Origin: Prochlorococcus sp. scB241_528N17
Lineage (GTDB): Bacteria > Cyanobacteriota > Cyanobacteriia > PCC-6307 > Cyanobiaceae
Assembly: GCA_000634735.1 (NCBI GenBank)
Contig: JFLG01000074.1
Span: 1 to 46,842 of the forward strand
Reading direction: 5' to 3'
Length of the DNA stretch: 46,842 nt
How positions within the stretch are numbered: position 1 is the stretch's first letter; every line of letters begins with the position of its first letter. Shown one piece after another: positions 26,090-35,276 of the stretch. A model generated the notes under the pieces. That model did not search any database. It was not told the origin of the DNA and saw only the letters and a program-made list of their open reading frames with translations. Both the position numbers and the translations under genes were made by a program.

Positions 26090-27274
26090 TTGACAGAAGC
26101 AAAACTTATTCCGGCTTTAAATAAAGAGAATTTATCTCATCTTTCAAAGACTTATGTTCCATCTAGACTTTTATTAGGACCTGGACCTTCAAATGCACAT
26201 CCAGAAGTCTTAAGTGCTCTTTCTTTGAATCCTATTGGTCATTTAGATGAAGCTTATATATCATTAATGTCTGACGTACAGCAACTTTTAAGGTATACCT
26301 GGCAGTGCAATAATCGTCTTACACTCCCAATGAGTGGCACTGGCAGTGCAGCGATGGAAGCTTCAATAGCTAATTTTATTGAAGAAGGCGAAAAAATTCT
26401 TATTGCTAAAAAGGGATATTTTGGAGATAGATTAGTTGATATGGCAACTAGATATAAAGCTCAAGTTTCAGTTATTGAAAAACCATGGGGTGAGGCTTTT
26501 ACTTATGAAGAAATTAAGTATGAAATAGAGACTAAAAAACCAGCTATTTTTGCTATCGTCCATGCTGAAACATCTAGTGGTGTTTTACAACCTCTTGATG
26601 GTATTGGAGATATATGTAGAAAAAATAACTGCTTGTTTTTAGTTGATGCAGTTACTTCACTTGGCGCTTTAGAAATATTGATAGATGACTGGAAAATTGA
26701 TCTAGCATATAGTTGTAGTCAAAAGGGATTAAGTTGTCCCCCAGGATTAAGTCCTTTCACGATGAATAAAAGAGCTGAAGAAAAACTAGGTTCAAGAAAG
26801 ACAAAAGTACCTAACTGGTATTTAGATTTATCTCTATTAAATAAGTATTGGGGTTCTGATCGTGTTTACCATCATACTGCTCCAGTAAACATGAATTTTG
26901 CGATTCGTGAAGGTTTACGATTAATTGCGAATGAGGGTTTAGAAAATGTTTGGAATAGACATAATACTAATGCAAAGAAATTGTGGAATGGGTTAGAAAG
27001 TCTTGGAATGGAATTACATGTATCAGAGGATTATAGATTGCCAACTTTAACCACAGTTAAAATACCTCCAGCAGTTGATGGGGATGGTTTTAGAAATCAT
27101 CTCTTAAGAAACTTTGGAATTGAGATAGGAAATGGACTTGGAGAATTATCCGGGAAGGTGTGGCGTGTAGGGCTAATGGGTTTTAATTCATGTGAGGAGA
27201 ATGTTGATAGATTATTAAACCTATTTGATACTGAGCTAAAGAAATTTTCTATTTTTGAGTCCTCAACTTTTTGA
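26090..27274 (+). CDS. Class V aminotransferase (serine/alanine-glyoxylate type)
   Basis: A 394-residue PLP enzyme of aminotransferase class V, related to serine-glyoxylate and alanine-glyoxylate aminotransferases; orthologues are sometimes labelled 'soluble hydrogenase small subunit', a historical misname. The motifs 'LLLGPGPSNAHPEVL', 'MSGTGSAAMEAS', 'LVDAVTSLG' and PLP-Lys in 'SCSQKGLSCPPGL' are present. It may act in photorespiratory glyoxylate handling. The TTG start at 26090 is the only one that keeps the conserved N-terminus. The 3' end overlaps tadA by 26 bp. Confidence 0.88.
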   Translation: MTEAKLIPALNKENLSHLSKTYVPSRLLLGPGPSNAHPEVLSALSLNPIGHLDEAYISLMSDVQQLLRYTWQCNNRLTLPMSGTGSAAMEASIANFIEEGEKILIAKKGYFGDRLVDMATRYKAQVSVIEKPWGEAFTYEEIKYEIETKKPAIFAIVHAETSSGVLQPLDGIGDICRKNNCLFLVDAVTSLGALEILIDDWKIDLAYSCSQKGLSCPPGLSPFTMNKRAEEKLGSRKTKVPNWYLDLSLLNKYWGSDRVYHHTAPVNMNFAIREGLRLIANEGLENVWNRHNTNAKKLWNGLESLGMELHVSEDYRLPTLTTVKIPPAVDGDGFRNHLLRNFGIEIGNGLGELSGKVWRVGLMGFNSCEENVDRLLNLFDTELKKFSIFESSTF

Positions 27275-27758
27275 ACCAAATCTGTAAAATTTTACTGCAT
27301 TCATCTTCTAGGATACCTCCAATTATTTCCATTTTGTGATGAGCACTTTCATGTTTTGATAGGTCAATTGAACCACCTAATCCACCTCTTTTCTTATCGT
27401 AAGCCCCGAAAATAACTTTACCCATCCGTGCTTGAATAAGTGCAGAGGAACACATTGTACAAGGTTCTAAATTTGTGATAATAGTACATTCATTAAATCT
27501 CCAATCGTTTTTTATTAGAGATGCCTGCCTAAGTGCCATTATTTCAGCATGACCTAATGGGTCTTTATTTATATTTCTTCTGTTAACCCCTCTCCCGATA
27601 CATCTTCCTCTCTCATCTAAAATTATTGAACAGATTGGCAGCTCAACTTTTCCAATTTCTTTGGATCTTCTTAATATCGAATTCATCCACAAAGTGTATT
27701 TTGAATTTTTTTGTTGTTGTTCTTCATTACTATTTCCATTTTCAAAAATATATCTCAT
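27249..27758 (-). CDS. tadA: tRNA-specific adenosine deaminase
   Basis: TadA converts the wobble adenosine-34 to inosine in tRNA-Arg(ACG). The 169-residue protein has the zinc-site motifs His70-Ala-Glu72 ('GHAEIMAL') and Cys100-x2-Cys103 ('LEPCTMC'), with Glu72 the proton shuttle. ATG start. It is convergent with the aminotransferase (26-bp overlap) and divergent from the PLP decarboxylase (43 bp between starts). Confidence 0.93.
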   Translation of the reverse strand: MRYIFENGNSNEEQQQKNSKYTLWMNSILRRSKEIGKVELPICSIILDERGRCIGRGVNRRNINKDPLGHAEIMALRQASLIKNDWRFNECTIITNLEPCTMCSSALIQARMGKVIFGAYDKKRGGLGGSIDLSKHESAHHKMEIIGGILEDECSKILQIWFKKLRTQK

Positions 27759-27801
27759 TTACCAAGATTGAGAATAGAATTATTAATAGATATCTTATCT
27801 G

Positions 27802-29187
27802 ATGGCTGAAGATTTAATTAATAATAAAGATATATATTTCCCCTCAAATTTAGGGACTAATGACAAATTGATTACTCTTCTGAATAGAGCAAGTCAAACT
27901 CTTTGTGACTGGTTCTCTAAAGCTGATAAAAATGGTCCTTTACCTTTTGATGACAGTTTCAATTGTATTATGCCTTCGGAGGATGGTAACTCTGAGGAAG
28001 ATTTGTTTTCTGAGATTGAATCTCTTTTGAATAATTCATTTAATCCCGTTCATCCTGGCTCACTAGCTCACCTTGACCCCCCACCTTTAATTTTCTCTAT
28101 TTTGGGAGATTTAATTGCTGCTGGTTTAAATAATAATCTTCTCGCTTACGAGTTATCACCAAGTGTAACCTTGCTTGAGGAATCATTATGTAAATGGTTT
28201 GCCAAGAAAATAGGGTTTAATGATTTCTCTGGAGGTATAGCTGCTAGCGGAGGTACATTAAGTAATCTGAATGCACTTATTGCAGCTAGAAATAATGCTG
28301 GATTAGGTACAAATCCTAATTCTGTATTACTTGTTAGTGAAGATGCTCATTCTTCTTTCGTTAAATGTATAAGAGTAATGGGTCTTGATACTAAGAATCT
28401 TGTCAGGATTAAAACTGATAATCAAGGTCGGATGGATATTAAGGATCTGAGAAACTCTGTAGATAAATGTTCAATAGAAAATAAAAAAATATTTGCTATT
28501 GTAGCCACCCTTGGGACAACTGTAAGAGGAGCAATTGATCCTATTAAAGAAATAAGTGAAATCTGTAAACAAAGAAACATATGGTTACATATTGATGGTT
28601 CAATTGGAGGGATTTTTGCTATAACTTCTATTCCAATAGAAGGTCTAAATAATATTAATCAGGCTAATTCGATAACGATAAATCCACAAAAAATTATTGG
28701 CATTACAAAGACTTCATCTTTGTTATTGGTTTCAAATATGAGTACTTTAGAAAATACTTTTAATACTGGACTACCATATTTATCATCTAAAGAAAATACT
28801 ATAAATAGAGGAGAAATAGGCATACAAGGTTCTAGACCTGCAGAGGTTATAAAACTATGGCTTGGTTTACGTTTTTTAGGTCTCAAAGGAATAGAAAATA
28901 TATTAAGATCATCAATTAAAAGAAAAGATTTTTTTGTAAAAAATATTAGTAAAAATAAATTTGATATATATTCAGGTCCTCTTCATATTGTTTCATTCTT
29001 ACCAAATAAACTTGAGCAAAAAGACTCTGATGCATGGACTCAATCTAAAGTAAACGAACTAATTAACAATAATTTTATGCTTTCTAGACCAAAATTTAAA
29101 GGTAAATATTTTTTACGGGTTGTTATGGGAAATTACAATACAAAAGATTCTCATATTGAAGAACTTTTGAGACTTCTAGATGCTTAA
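27802..29187 (+). CDS. Group II PLP-dependent decarboxylase
   Basis: A 461-residue amino-acid decarboxylase of the glutamate/aromatic/diaminobutyrate family. The PLP lysine is Lys297 in 'ITINPQKIIG'; the ring-stacking His183 is in 'VSEDAHSSF', and Asp265 is in 'HIDGSIGG'. Two usual signatures differ from the common form: 'HK' before the PLP lysine is 'QK', and the Asp motif is followed by 'GSIGG', not 'AAFGG'. The substrate (aspartate, glutamate, diaminobutyrate or other) cannot be read from sequence. ATG start; a 45-codon ORF follows after 3 nt. Confidence 0.85.
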   Translation: MAEDLINNKDIYFPSNLGTNDKLITLLNRASQTLCDWFSKADKNGPLPFDDSFNCIMPSEDGNSEEDLFSEIESLLNNSFNPVHPGSLAHLDPPPLIFSILGDLIAAGLNNNLLAYELSPSVTLLEESLCKWFAKKIGFNDFSGGIAASGGTLSNLNALIAARNNAGLGTNPNSVLLVSEDAHSSFVKCIRVMGLDTKNLVRIKTDNQGRMDIKDLRNSVDKCSIENKKIFAIVATLGTTVRGAIDPIKEISEICKQRNIWLHIDGSIGGIFAITSIPIEGLNNINQANSITINPQKIIGITKTSSLLLVSNMSTLENTFNTGLPYLSSKENTINRGEIGIQGSRPAEVIKLWLGLRFLGLKGIENILRSSIKRKDFFVKNISKNKFDIYSGPLHIVSFLPNKLEQKDSDAWTQSKVNELINNNFMLSRPKFKGKYFLRVVMGNYNTKDSHIEELLRLLDA

Positions 29188-29190
29188 GTA

Positions 29191-29328
29191 ATGAATATGG
29201 GTAGACCAAAAATTATTGCAATAGTAACAGGGTTTATCTCTATAGCTATTTGCATTGCTTATTTACTACTAATAACTATCTTTGATTTCAGAACTTATCT
29301 AAATGATCAATTATCGAATTTTACATAG
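29191..29328 (+). CDS. Small single-pass membrane protein, 45 residues
   Basis: ATG at 29191 (or a second ATG at 29197, giving 'MGRPKIIAIV') to TAG at 29326-29328. The protein has a short basic start, one hydrophobic helix (about 8-31) and a polar end ('DFRTYLNDQLSNFT'). It lies 3 nt after the decarboxylase stop on the same strand, so is probably cotranscribed. The 'MGRPK' start plus helix and 'DFR' resembles a short conserved cyanobacterial protein, but I cannot name it. Its last 8 bp overlap the convergent GTPase gene. Confidence 0.65.
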   Translation: MNMGRPKIIAIVTGFISIAICIAYLLLITIFDFRTYLNDQLSNFT

Positions 29329-30820
29329 TAAGTGGAGGCAAACTTTTATTTGATTTAAAATACTTTTTTATTTCAATTTTTGAAATAGCTTCTTTAAAGA
29401 AGTTGTTTAAAATATCTTCCCTCTTACTTATTTTATATATCTTATCTACTACTTCTTGAATTCCTCCATCACCCCAATCTTGCCCATTATTAAAATATTC
29501 AATCAAACTTAGTCCTACTATTCTTATTAACCAGCCTGCTGTTACTGATTGTATAGATTTAGATAATATTATTTTAGTCAAGCTTGTAGCTAAAGCAGGA
29601 GAAAGAATTGCTAGACCCCCTTTTAGTATTCCTTGTTTTGCCAATGCGCTTAGCAATGAAGTCGCTAAATCTTTTGCATCTTTTTTTGTAAGCTTTATTT
29701 CATATATTTTTGATAATTCCATTATCATTTGAAGGTTTACTGATGTAGTAGTAAGGAAATCAACAGCTGGTAGTGGATTAACTAGGATCACACCTCCTGT
29801 TATCCACATATATTTATTTATCACTTTATTTGACATTAAATATCTTTGTTCTTGCACGAAATTTTTACTTTTAATTCCTAACTTATTTGAGCGAAAAAGA
29901 ATATTATCCGCCAATAATTCTTCACCATTATTATCGAGCGTTTCTATTATTTCTCTAAATAAACTTCCTACCTCAGGGACTAAATATAAAGAATCAGATT
30001 TTATATAGGGAGATTGTTGAGATACTGCAATTGTTTGAACAACTGAAATTTTATTTTTTCTAGCGGAGGTTATAGAAATTATATTTTCTCTGATAACGTT
30101 ATTTTCATCTCTAGACCTCAAATCACATTTATTGAGAACTATTATTATCTTTTTCCGCAATTTTAATAATTCTTTAATTAAATAATTTTCGTATTTATTT
30201 ATGTCCTGATCTAATACAAAAAGAACTATATCAGAATTTGATGCTTGTATAATTGTTGCTTTTTCTCTTTCTTCTCCTAATTCAGAAGGTTCGAATAAAC
30301 CAGGAGTATCAACTATATTAATATTTCTTTTTAAGATTGGAATACGAATTTTATAGCTATTAATTTGCTTTGTTGTTCCTATTTTTGCTGAAGTTTGTCC
30401 GACAATATTTTTCAATAAAGATCTTGCTATCGATGTTTTGCCTGAGGAACCTGCTCCAAAAAGAGTAACTTTATAATCTCCTGTTTTTAATTGGGACTCT
30501 AGTCTATTTTTTTGGTAATTTAATAATTCAACTTTTACTTTATCGTTAATTTTTTTATTAATTTTCTCTACCCCTTCCAAACTTAATTTGGCAGCGCCAT
30601 ATGTATTTTTGAATGAAAGTGTATGTTTTTTATTTTTATATATAACTTTATAAACTATTTTTTTAAATAATTTTTTATCTAAATTATAAAATATATAAAT
30701 AATTACTATTAAAAATAAAATGGTATAAAAATTTATTATTCTTATAAATGTCGAAAATAAAATATATACAAATAATATTAATGCAATATACTTTATATAT
30801 TTTAATTTCAAGTAATTCAT
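29321..30820 (-). CDS. Membrane-associated GTPase with DUF697 domain
   Basis: About 499 residues from the ATG at 30820 ('MNYLKLKYIK'). A longer reading to 30868 would run 47 bp into lspA, so I chose the shorter. Two N-terminal hydrophobic segments come first (about 10-55). A dynamin/Era-like GTPase domain follows: G1 'FGAGSSGKTS', G3 'VDTPGLFEP', G4 'LNKCDLR', G5 'TSARKN'. A C-terminal DUF697 domain with hydrophobic helices completes it. It lies 1 nt after lspA. Role unknown; related proteins act in membrane or stress physiology. Confidence 0.85.
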   Translation of the reverse strand: MNYLKLKYIKYIALILFVYILFSTFIRIINFYTILFLIVIIYIFYNLDKKLFKKIVYKVIYKNKKHTLSFKNTYGAAKLSLEGVEKINKKINDKVKVELLNYQKNRLESQLKTGDYKVTLFGAGSSGKTSIARSLLKNIVGQTSAKIGTTKQINSYKIRIPILKRNINIVDTPGLFEPSELGEEREKATIIQASNSDIVLFVLDQDINKYENYLIKELLKLRKKIIIVLNKCDLRSRDENNVIRENIISITSARKNKISVVQTIAVSQQSPYIKSDSLYLVPEVGSLFREIIETLDNNGEELLADNILFRSNKLGIKSKNFVQEQRYLMSNKVINKYMWITGGVILVNPLPAVDFLTTTSVNLQMIMELSKIYEIKLTKKDAKDLATSLLSALAKQGILKGGLAILSPALATSLTKIILSKSIQSVTAGWLIRIVGLSLIEYFNNGQDWGDGGIQEVVDKIYKISKREDILNNFFKEAISKIEIKKYFKSNKSLPPLTM

Positions 30821-30821
30821 T

Positions 30822-31280
30822 TTATCGATTATTTTTAAAGATGTTATAGAGTAAAAAAATAAAACCAATATTAATAGATATATCAGCAGTATTAAATACT
30901 GGAAAATTTATAATATTTAAATTTATAAAATCAACCACAAAACCTTTATATATCCTGTCTATACCATTACCAATAGTTCCACCAAGAATAAAGCTATAAG
31001 AATATAGATCTATTATGTTTAAGGTATTTTTCCTAAATATTAAATAAATAAGTAAAATTGAAAAAAAAATACTTATTAAAGATAAAAATATTCTACTACC
31101 ACTAAATATGTTGAATGCTGCCCCGTAATTTTTTACAAAGTCTAATTTGAATAAAAGAAAATCTTTATTAATGAATAATTTATTATTATAAAGCATTAAA
31201 TATTTCGTAAATTGATCTATTAGAACAATAAAAATACTTAAAGATAAAAAATATAATTTTGTTTTTATTTTAATAATCAT
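30822..31280 (-). CDS. lspA: Lipoprotein signal peptidase II
   Basis: LspA removes the signal peptide of prolipoproteins. The 152-residue protein has four hydrophobic helices and the two catalytic Asp motifs: 'GGTIGNGIDRIYKG' and 'FNTADISINIG'. The ATG shares one base with the bioY stop (TAATG), indicating coupling. A short, AT-rich sequence but complete. Confidence 0.93.
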   Translation of the reverse strand: MIIKIKTKLYFLSLSIFIVLIDQFTKYLMLYNNKLFINKDFLLFKLDFVKNYGAAFNIFSGSRIFLSLISIFFSILLIYLIFRKNTLNIIDLYSYSFILGGTIGNGIDRIYKGFVVDFINLNIINFPVFNTADISINIGFIFLLYNIFKNNR

Positions 31281-31849
31281 TATTTGCTACGTTTTAAACG
31301 TTCTATAGGTTTAATAAGTAATAAAAGTGGAAAAAGCATTAAGAAATGATATCCAATCTTACCTAATGAGTATTTCCCTAAATTATAAAAGAATAAATTA
31401 AATTGACTGTAAAATATAGTTTGTATGAGGTTGTAAAATATTCCAGTTAAATGCATAGCACCTATTGCTATAAATCCATTTTTTAAAAAGTTTCCAACGT
31501 TTATTTTATTTCTAGTATTTAAATTATCGATTATTTTGATTAATGGATAAAAACCTAATAAATAGCCAAAATTTGGAGTAAGCAAATAACCTATTGAACC
31601 TCCTTGATGAAAGACAGGAAATATAAATAACCCCAAAATTATATACATAGAAAAAGCTCTGAAAACAACTTTTTTATGAAATATTAGTGTTAATAAAATT
31701 ATGGTTGGAATTTGCCATGTGATAGGCAACTCAAAGTTATTACTAGATTTATAGATAAAAGGTAGTGGAATATAAACAGGTAACATTGATGATATTACTA
31801 GTGATTGAAGACTTACCAGTAACTCAATTAATTTATAAAAATTGAGCAT
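31280..31849 (-). CDS. bioY: BioY biotin transporter component
   Basis: BioY is the biotin-binding S component of ECF transporters and can also work alone at low capacity. The 189-residue protein has about six helices and the signature region 'GGSIGYLLTPNFGYLLGF'. No bioM or bioN energising genes are adjacent. It is coupled to lspA through a 1-bp overlap. ATG start. The substrate is by family; biotin need of this organism is not seen here. Confidence 0.85.
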   Translation of the reverse strand: MLNFYKLIELLVSLQSLVISSMLPVYIPLPFIYKSSNNFELPITWQIPTIILLTLIFHKKVVFRAFSMYIILGLFIFPVFHQGGSIGYLLTPNFGYLLGFYPLIKIIDNLNTRNKINVGNFLKNGFIAIGAMHLTGIFYNLIQTIFYSQFNLFFYNLGKYSLGKIGYHFLMLFPLLLLIKPIERLKRSK

Positions 31850-31864
31850 TATTATAAATTCTAT

Positions 31865-33097
31865 TTATAAACTTCTCAATGCAACAATTGGATCTAATTT
31901 AGAAGCTCTTTTTGCAGGTAAAACTCCAAAGATTAAACCTATTGATCCTGAAATGATCATGGTGGAAAAGGTAGTTGTAATTCCTACTGATGCAGGAAGT
32001 GGTGTTATTAGAGATAAAAGATAAACACCTGATAATCCCGTTGTTGTTCCAATTAATCCTCCAATTGTAGATAAAATCAATGCCTCAATTAAAAATTGAA
32101 TTAATATATCTGACTGTTTAGCTCCTATTGCTTTTCTAAGTCCAATCTCTTCAGTCCTTTCGCTTACAGATACGAGCATAATATTCATGATTCCTATGCC
32201 TCCAACAACTAAAGATACTGCCCCAATACCAGCTAATAAAAACGTAAGTCCACTAGTTATGTTGGTTACTATATTCAGTGCATCTTCTTGTGATCTAACC
32301 GCAAAGTCATCATCTCTTATTATTTTATGTCTTTGCCTTAATAAGTTAGTAATCTGAAATTTAGCGGCACTAGTTGCATTTTTGTTAATCGCTTCAACGC
32401 TAATAAAGCTTAAACTTACTCCATATGTCGGATCTTTCCCTGTAATTCTATTGACCATGGTGGTTAGTGGAATATAAGCATTTTTGTCTTGATTGCTTCC
32501 AAATACAGCTCCTTTTGGTTTTAAAATTCCGATAATTTCATAAGTGTGGTCTTTAATTCTGATTTTTTCTCCAAGAGATGAAGATTTATCTTTGAAAAAT
32601 TCGTCTTTAAGATCAGGACCTATTACAACATAACTTCTTGCACTATTAACATCACTTTTTGATATAAATCTTCCTTTATCTACTTCAAAGCTTCTTACTT
32701 CAAGAAATTCAGGAGTAACTCCAGCAATTGATATATTTAGGCTTTTAGAATTTGATTGTACTATTTCGTTAGCAGAAATTTGAGGAGCTACTTTTTTAAC
32801 TGTTGGAACTTGATTGCTTATTGCTAATGCATCTTCTAACACAAGGTTTTTAGGAAATGAAATACCTCTTCTTCTTGTGTCATTATTTCCAGGAACAATG
32901 AATAATACATTCGCACCTAAATTACTTAATTGGTTTTTTGCTAATGTTTGAGCACCTCTTCCAAGTCCAACAAGTGTAATAACAGATGCATTTCCTATAA
33001 TAATCCCAAGCATTGTTAACGAACTTCTCAATTTGTTCGAAACTAAGGTTTTTGTGGCCATGCCTAAGGCTTCTTTAATTGATAGATTCCTAGACAT
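31865..33097 (-). CDS. MacB/FtsX-type ABC transporter permease
   Basis: A 410-residue permease of the MacB family: an N-terminal helix ('LTMLGIIIGNASVITLVGLG'), a large periplasmic domain (about 50-265) and three C-terminal helices with 'SERTEEIGLRKAIGAK', the cytoplasmic loop that contacts the ATPase. Such permeases drive export by mechanotransmission (macrolides, lipids, peptides). No ATPase gene is adjacent. ATG start; the first 8 bp overlap the pyk stop, so the gene is coupled to pyk. Confidence 0.9.
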   Translation of the reverse strand: MSRNLSIKEALGMATKTLVSNKLRSSLTMLGIIIGNASVITLVGLGRGAQTLAKNQLSNLGANVLFIVPGNNDTRRRGISFPKNLVLEDALAISNQVPTVKKVAPQISANEIVQSNSKSLNISIAGVTPEFLEVRSFEVDKGRFISKSDVNSARSYVVIGPDLKDEFFKDKSSSLGEKIRIKDHTYEIIGILKPKGAVFGSNQDKNAYIPLTTMVNRITGKDPTYGVSLSFISVEAINKNATSAAKFQITNLLRQRHKIIRDDDFAVRSQEDALNIVTNITSGLTFLLAGIGAVSLVVGGIGIMNIMLVSVSERTEEIGLRKAIGAKQSDILIQFLIEALILSTIGGLIGTTTGLSGVYLLSLITPLPASVGITTTFSTMIISGSIGLIFGVLPAKRASKLDPIVALRSL

Positions 33098-34883
33098 ATT
33101 TATATTTATCTATTGCTTCATCATCATCTTCAATTTGCCCCATGTATATAACACCTTCATTTAGCTGCAGTGTAATAAGGTCGCCATTGCTAATTTGATG
33201 ATTATCCATATTTTCTAAATTACAAATTGTAGAAATTTTTTTATTATTTTTATTAAATAAATCATAAACATCATTTACATTTTGGTTCGTAACAATACCC
33301 GCAATATTTTTACTTTTTGGAATATTTTTCATTAATTCCTCCGGAACAAATAATATTTCTCCTGGACAAATTAGAGACATATCTAGATTATTTTTTATTA
33401 TTCTTGCTTTACCTGTAACACCGATTTCCCCTATTGAAATTCCTCTTGATACAATCTTTCTTACTAAACCGACTTTTATTAAATCTGTAGAACCGCTAAT
33501 GCCAGTTAATGTGCCTGCAGTTTGAACTACTAAATCTCCTTGATTTAGGATCCCCATTTCCTGAGCAATTTGCATAGCTAAACTAAATGTTTTAGCAGTT
33601 CTTTCATCATTTTTAACTACTATGGGAGTAACACCCCAAACAAGTTGCAATCTTCTCGCTACACTTCTCTCTGTAGTGGTTGCTAGGATAGGTGTTGGTG
33701 GTCTGAATTTACTTACATTTCGAGCTGTAGAACCTGATTTTGTTAAAGGGATAATAGCTCCAGCATCAAGTTGTCTAGCTATATTACTTACTGCTGCACT
33801 AATAGCATTTGGAATTGTACTAGGTAAGTGGCTTTCAATAGCTTTTAGTGGATAATCTCTTTCAATTCTCCTTGCTATGGTTGCCATTGTTTCTACTGCC
33901 TCTACAGGATAATCGCCAACTGCAGTTTCATTTGAAAGCATTACTGCATCTGTTCCATCCAGAATTGCATTTGCAACATCACTAACTTCAGCCCTTGTTG
34001 GTCTTGGATTAGAAGCCATAGAATCAAGCATTTGAGTCGCTGTAATTATTGGGATACCTAAGGTATTAGCTTTCCTTATTAATTCCTTTTGTAAAAGGGG
34101 AACTTCTTCAGCAGGCATTTCTACTCCTAGATCACCCCTCGCAACCATAACCCCATCACATAAGGGTAATACAGTATCGATCTGATCAATTGCTTCAAAT
34201 TTTTCTATTTTTGCCACTACAGGAGTTGAATGCCCATTTTTATTTATTAAATCTTTTATCTCGTTTATGTCGGATGGATTTCTTACAAAACTCAGCGCTA
34301 TCCAATCCACTCCTTCAGATAAACCGAATTTTAAATCCTCTTTATCTTTTTCTGTCAATGCTTTTACTGATAATTGAACATCTGGAAAATTAACACCTTT
34401 ATTATTTGAAAGAACCCCCCCTACAGTTACAATGCAATCTAAATTATTAGCTTTTTTATCAACTTTTTCTACAATCATTTCTATTTTGCCATCATCTAAT
34501 AGTATTCTTTTCCCTTGGCTAACTTCTTGAGAAAGTTTGTCGTAGGTTACATTTGCAATAGTATTTGTACATTCAACTTCGTTTGATGTCAGTGTGAATT
34601 TATCACCTTTTTTAACTTTTACTGGCCCATCTTTAAAGCGTCCTAATCTTATTTTTGGTCCTTGAAGATCTTGTAATATTCCAATATCTATTTCTAACTT
34701 TTTTGATACTTCCCTTATGGTTTTTATTCTCTCGGCATGATCTTTATGATCTCCATGTGAGAAATTTAATCTGAATGTTGTTACTCCAGCTTTAATTAAA
34801 TTTGTAATTATCTCTTCGGATTGAGTTGCAGGGCCAATAGTTGCTACTATTTTTGTTCTTCTTTTTAAATCAATATTCGACAT
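33090..34883 (-). CDS. pyk: Pyruvate kinase with C-terminal extension
   Basis: Pyruvate kinase transfers phosphate from PEP to ADP. The catalytic barrel starts 'RRTKIVATIGPATQS' and includes 'MVARGDLGVEMPAEEVP' and 'TATQMLDSM'. The protein is 597 residues, about 120 longer than the minimal form. The extra C-terminal part (about 480-597) resembles the PEP-utilising mobile domain ('CPGEILFVPEELMKNI') known from some bacterial pyruvate kinases. ATG start. It is divergent from the MazG-like gene and cotranscribed with the permease. Confidence 0.95.
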   Translation of the reverse strand: MSNIDLKRRTKIVATIGPATQSEEIITNLIKAGVTTFRLNFSHGDHKDHAERIKTIREVSKKLEIDIGILQDLQGPKIRLGRFKDGPVKVKKGDKFTLTSNEVECTNTIANVTYDKLSQEVSQGKRILLDDGKIEMIVEKVDKKANNLDCIVTVGGVLSNNKGVNFPDVQLSVKALTEKDKEDLKFGLSEGVDWIALSFVRNPSDINEIKDLINKNGHSTPVVAKIEKFEAIDQIDTVLPLCDGVMVARGDLGVEMPAEEVPLLQKELIRKANTLGIPIITATQMLDSMASNPRPTRAEVSDVANAILDGTDAVMLSNETAVGDYPVEAVETMATIARRIERDYPLKAIESHLPSTIPNAISAAVSNIARQLDAGAIIPLTKSGSTARNVSKFRPPTPILATTTERSVARRLQLVWGVTPIVVKNDERTAKTFSLAMQIAQEMGILNQGDLVVQTAGTLTGISGSTDLIKVGLVRKIVSRGISIGEIGVTGKARIIKNNLDMSLICPGEILFVPEELMKNIPKSKNIAGIVTNQNVNDVYDLFNKNNKKISTICNLENMDNHQISNGDLITLQLNEGVIYMGQIEDDDEAIDKYKYV

Positions 34884-34944
34884 ATATAGATAATATTGCT
34901 AGATATAAATAAATTTACCATACCCAAAGTTAGTTATTTAAGTC

Positions 34945-35274
34945 ATGGATTTTAAAACTTATCAGAAAAAAGCTAGAGAAACAGCACAATATCCAGATTT
35001 AGGCTCAAATAATATTTATCCAACTCTTGGTTTAGTTGGAGAGGCTGGTGAGGTGGCAGAAAAAGTGAAAAAGGTTATAAGAGATAAAAATGGAATATTT
35101 GATAACGAATCAAAATTAGGTATTAAAAAAGAGTTAGGAGATGTTTTATGGTACATATCAAATCTTTGTACAGAATTAAATTTCAATTTAGAGGATGTTG
35201 CATTACAAAACCTTGAAAAATTAAAATTAAGAGCTGCCAAAGGAAAGATAAGAGGTTCTGGAGATGATAGATAA
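34945..35274 (+). CDS. MazG-like nucleotide pyrophosphohydrolase
   Basis: A 109-residue protein of the all-alpha NTP-PPase (MazG/iMazG) superfamily, which hydrolyses (d)NTPs or related nucleotides to monophosphates. The metal-binding motif 'GLVGEAGEVAEKVKK' (ExxE) and the later 'KKELGDVLWYI' (ExxD) are intact. Single-domain type. ATG start. It converges with yggT (2-nt gap). Confidence 0.87.
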   Translation: MDFKTYQKKARETAQYPDLGSNNIYPTLGLVGEAGEVAEKVKKVIRDKNGIFDNESKLGIKKELGDVLWYISNLCTELNFNLEDVALQNLEKLKLRAAKGKIRGSGDDR

Positions 35275-35276
35275 GT

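Noticed and set aside
30821..30868. Upstream start for the DUF697 GTPase
   Set aside because: It would overlap lspA by 47 bp; the ATG at 30820 fits the operon spacing.
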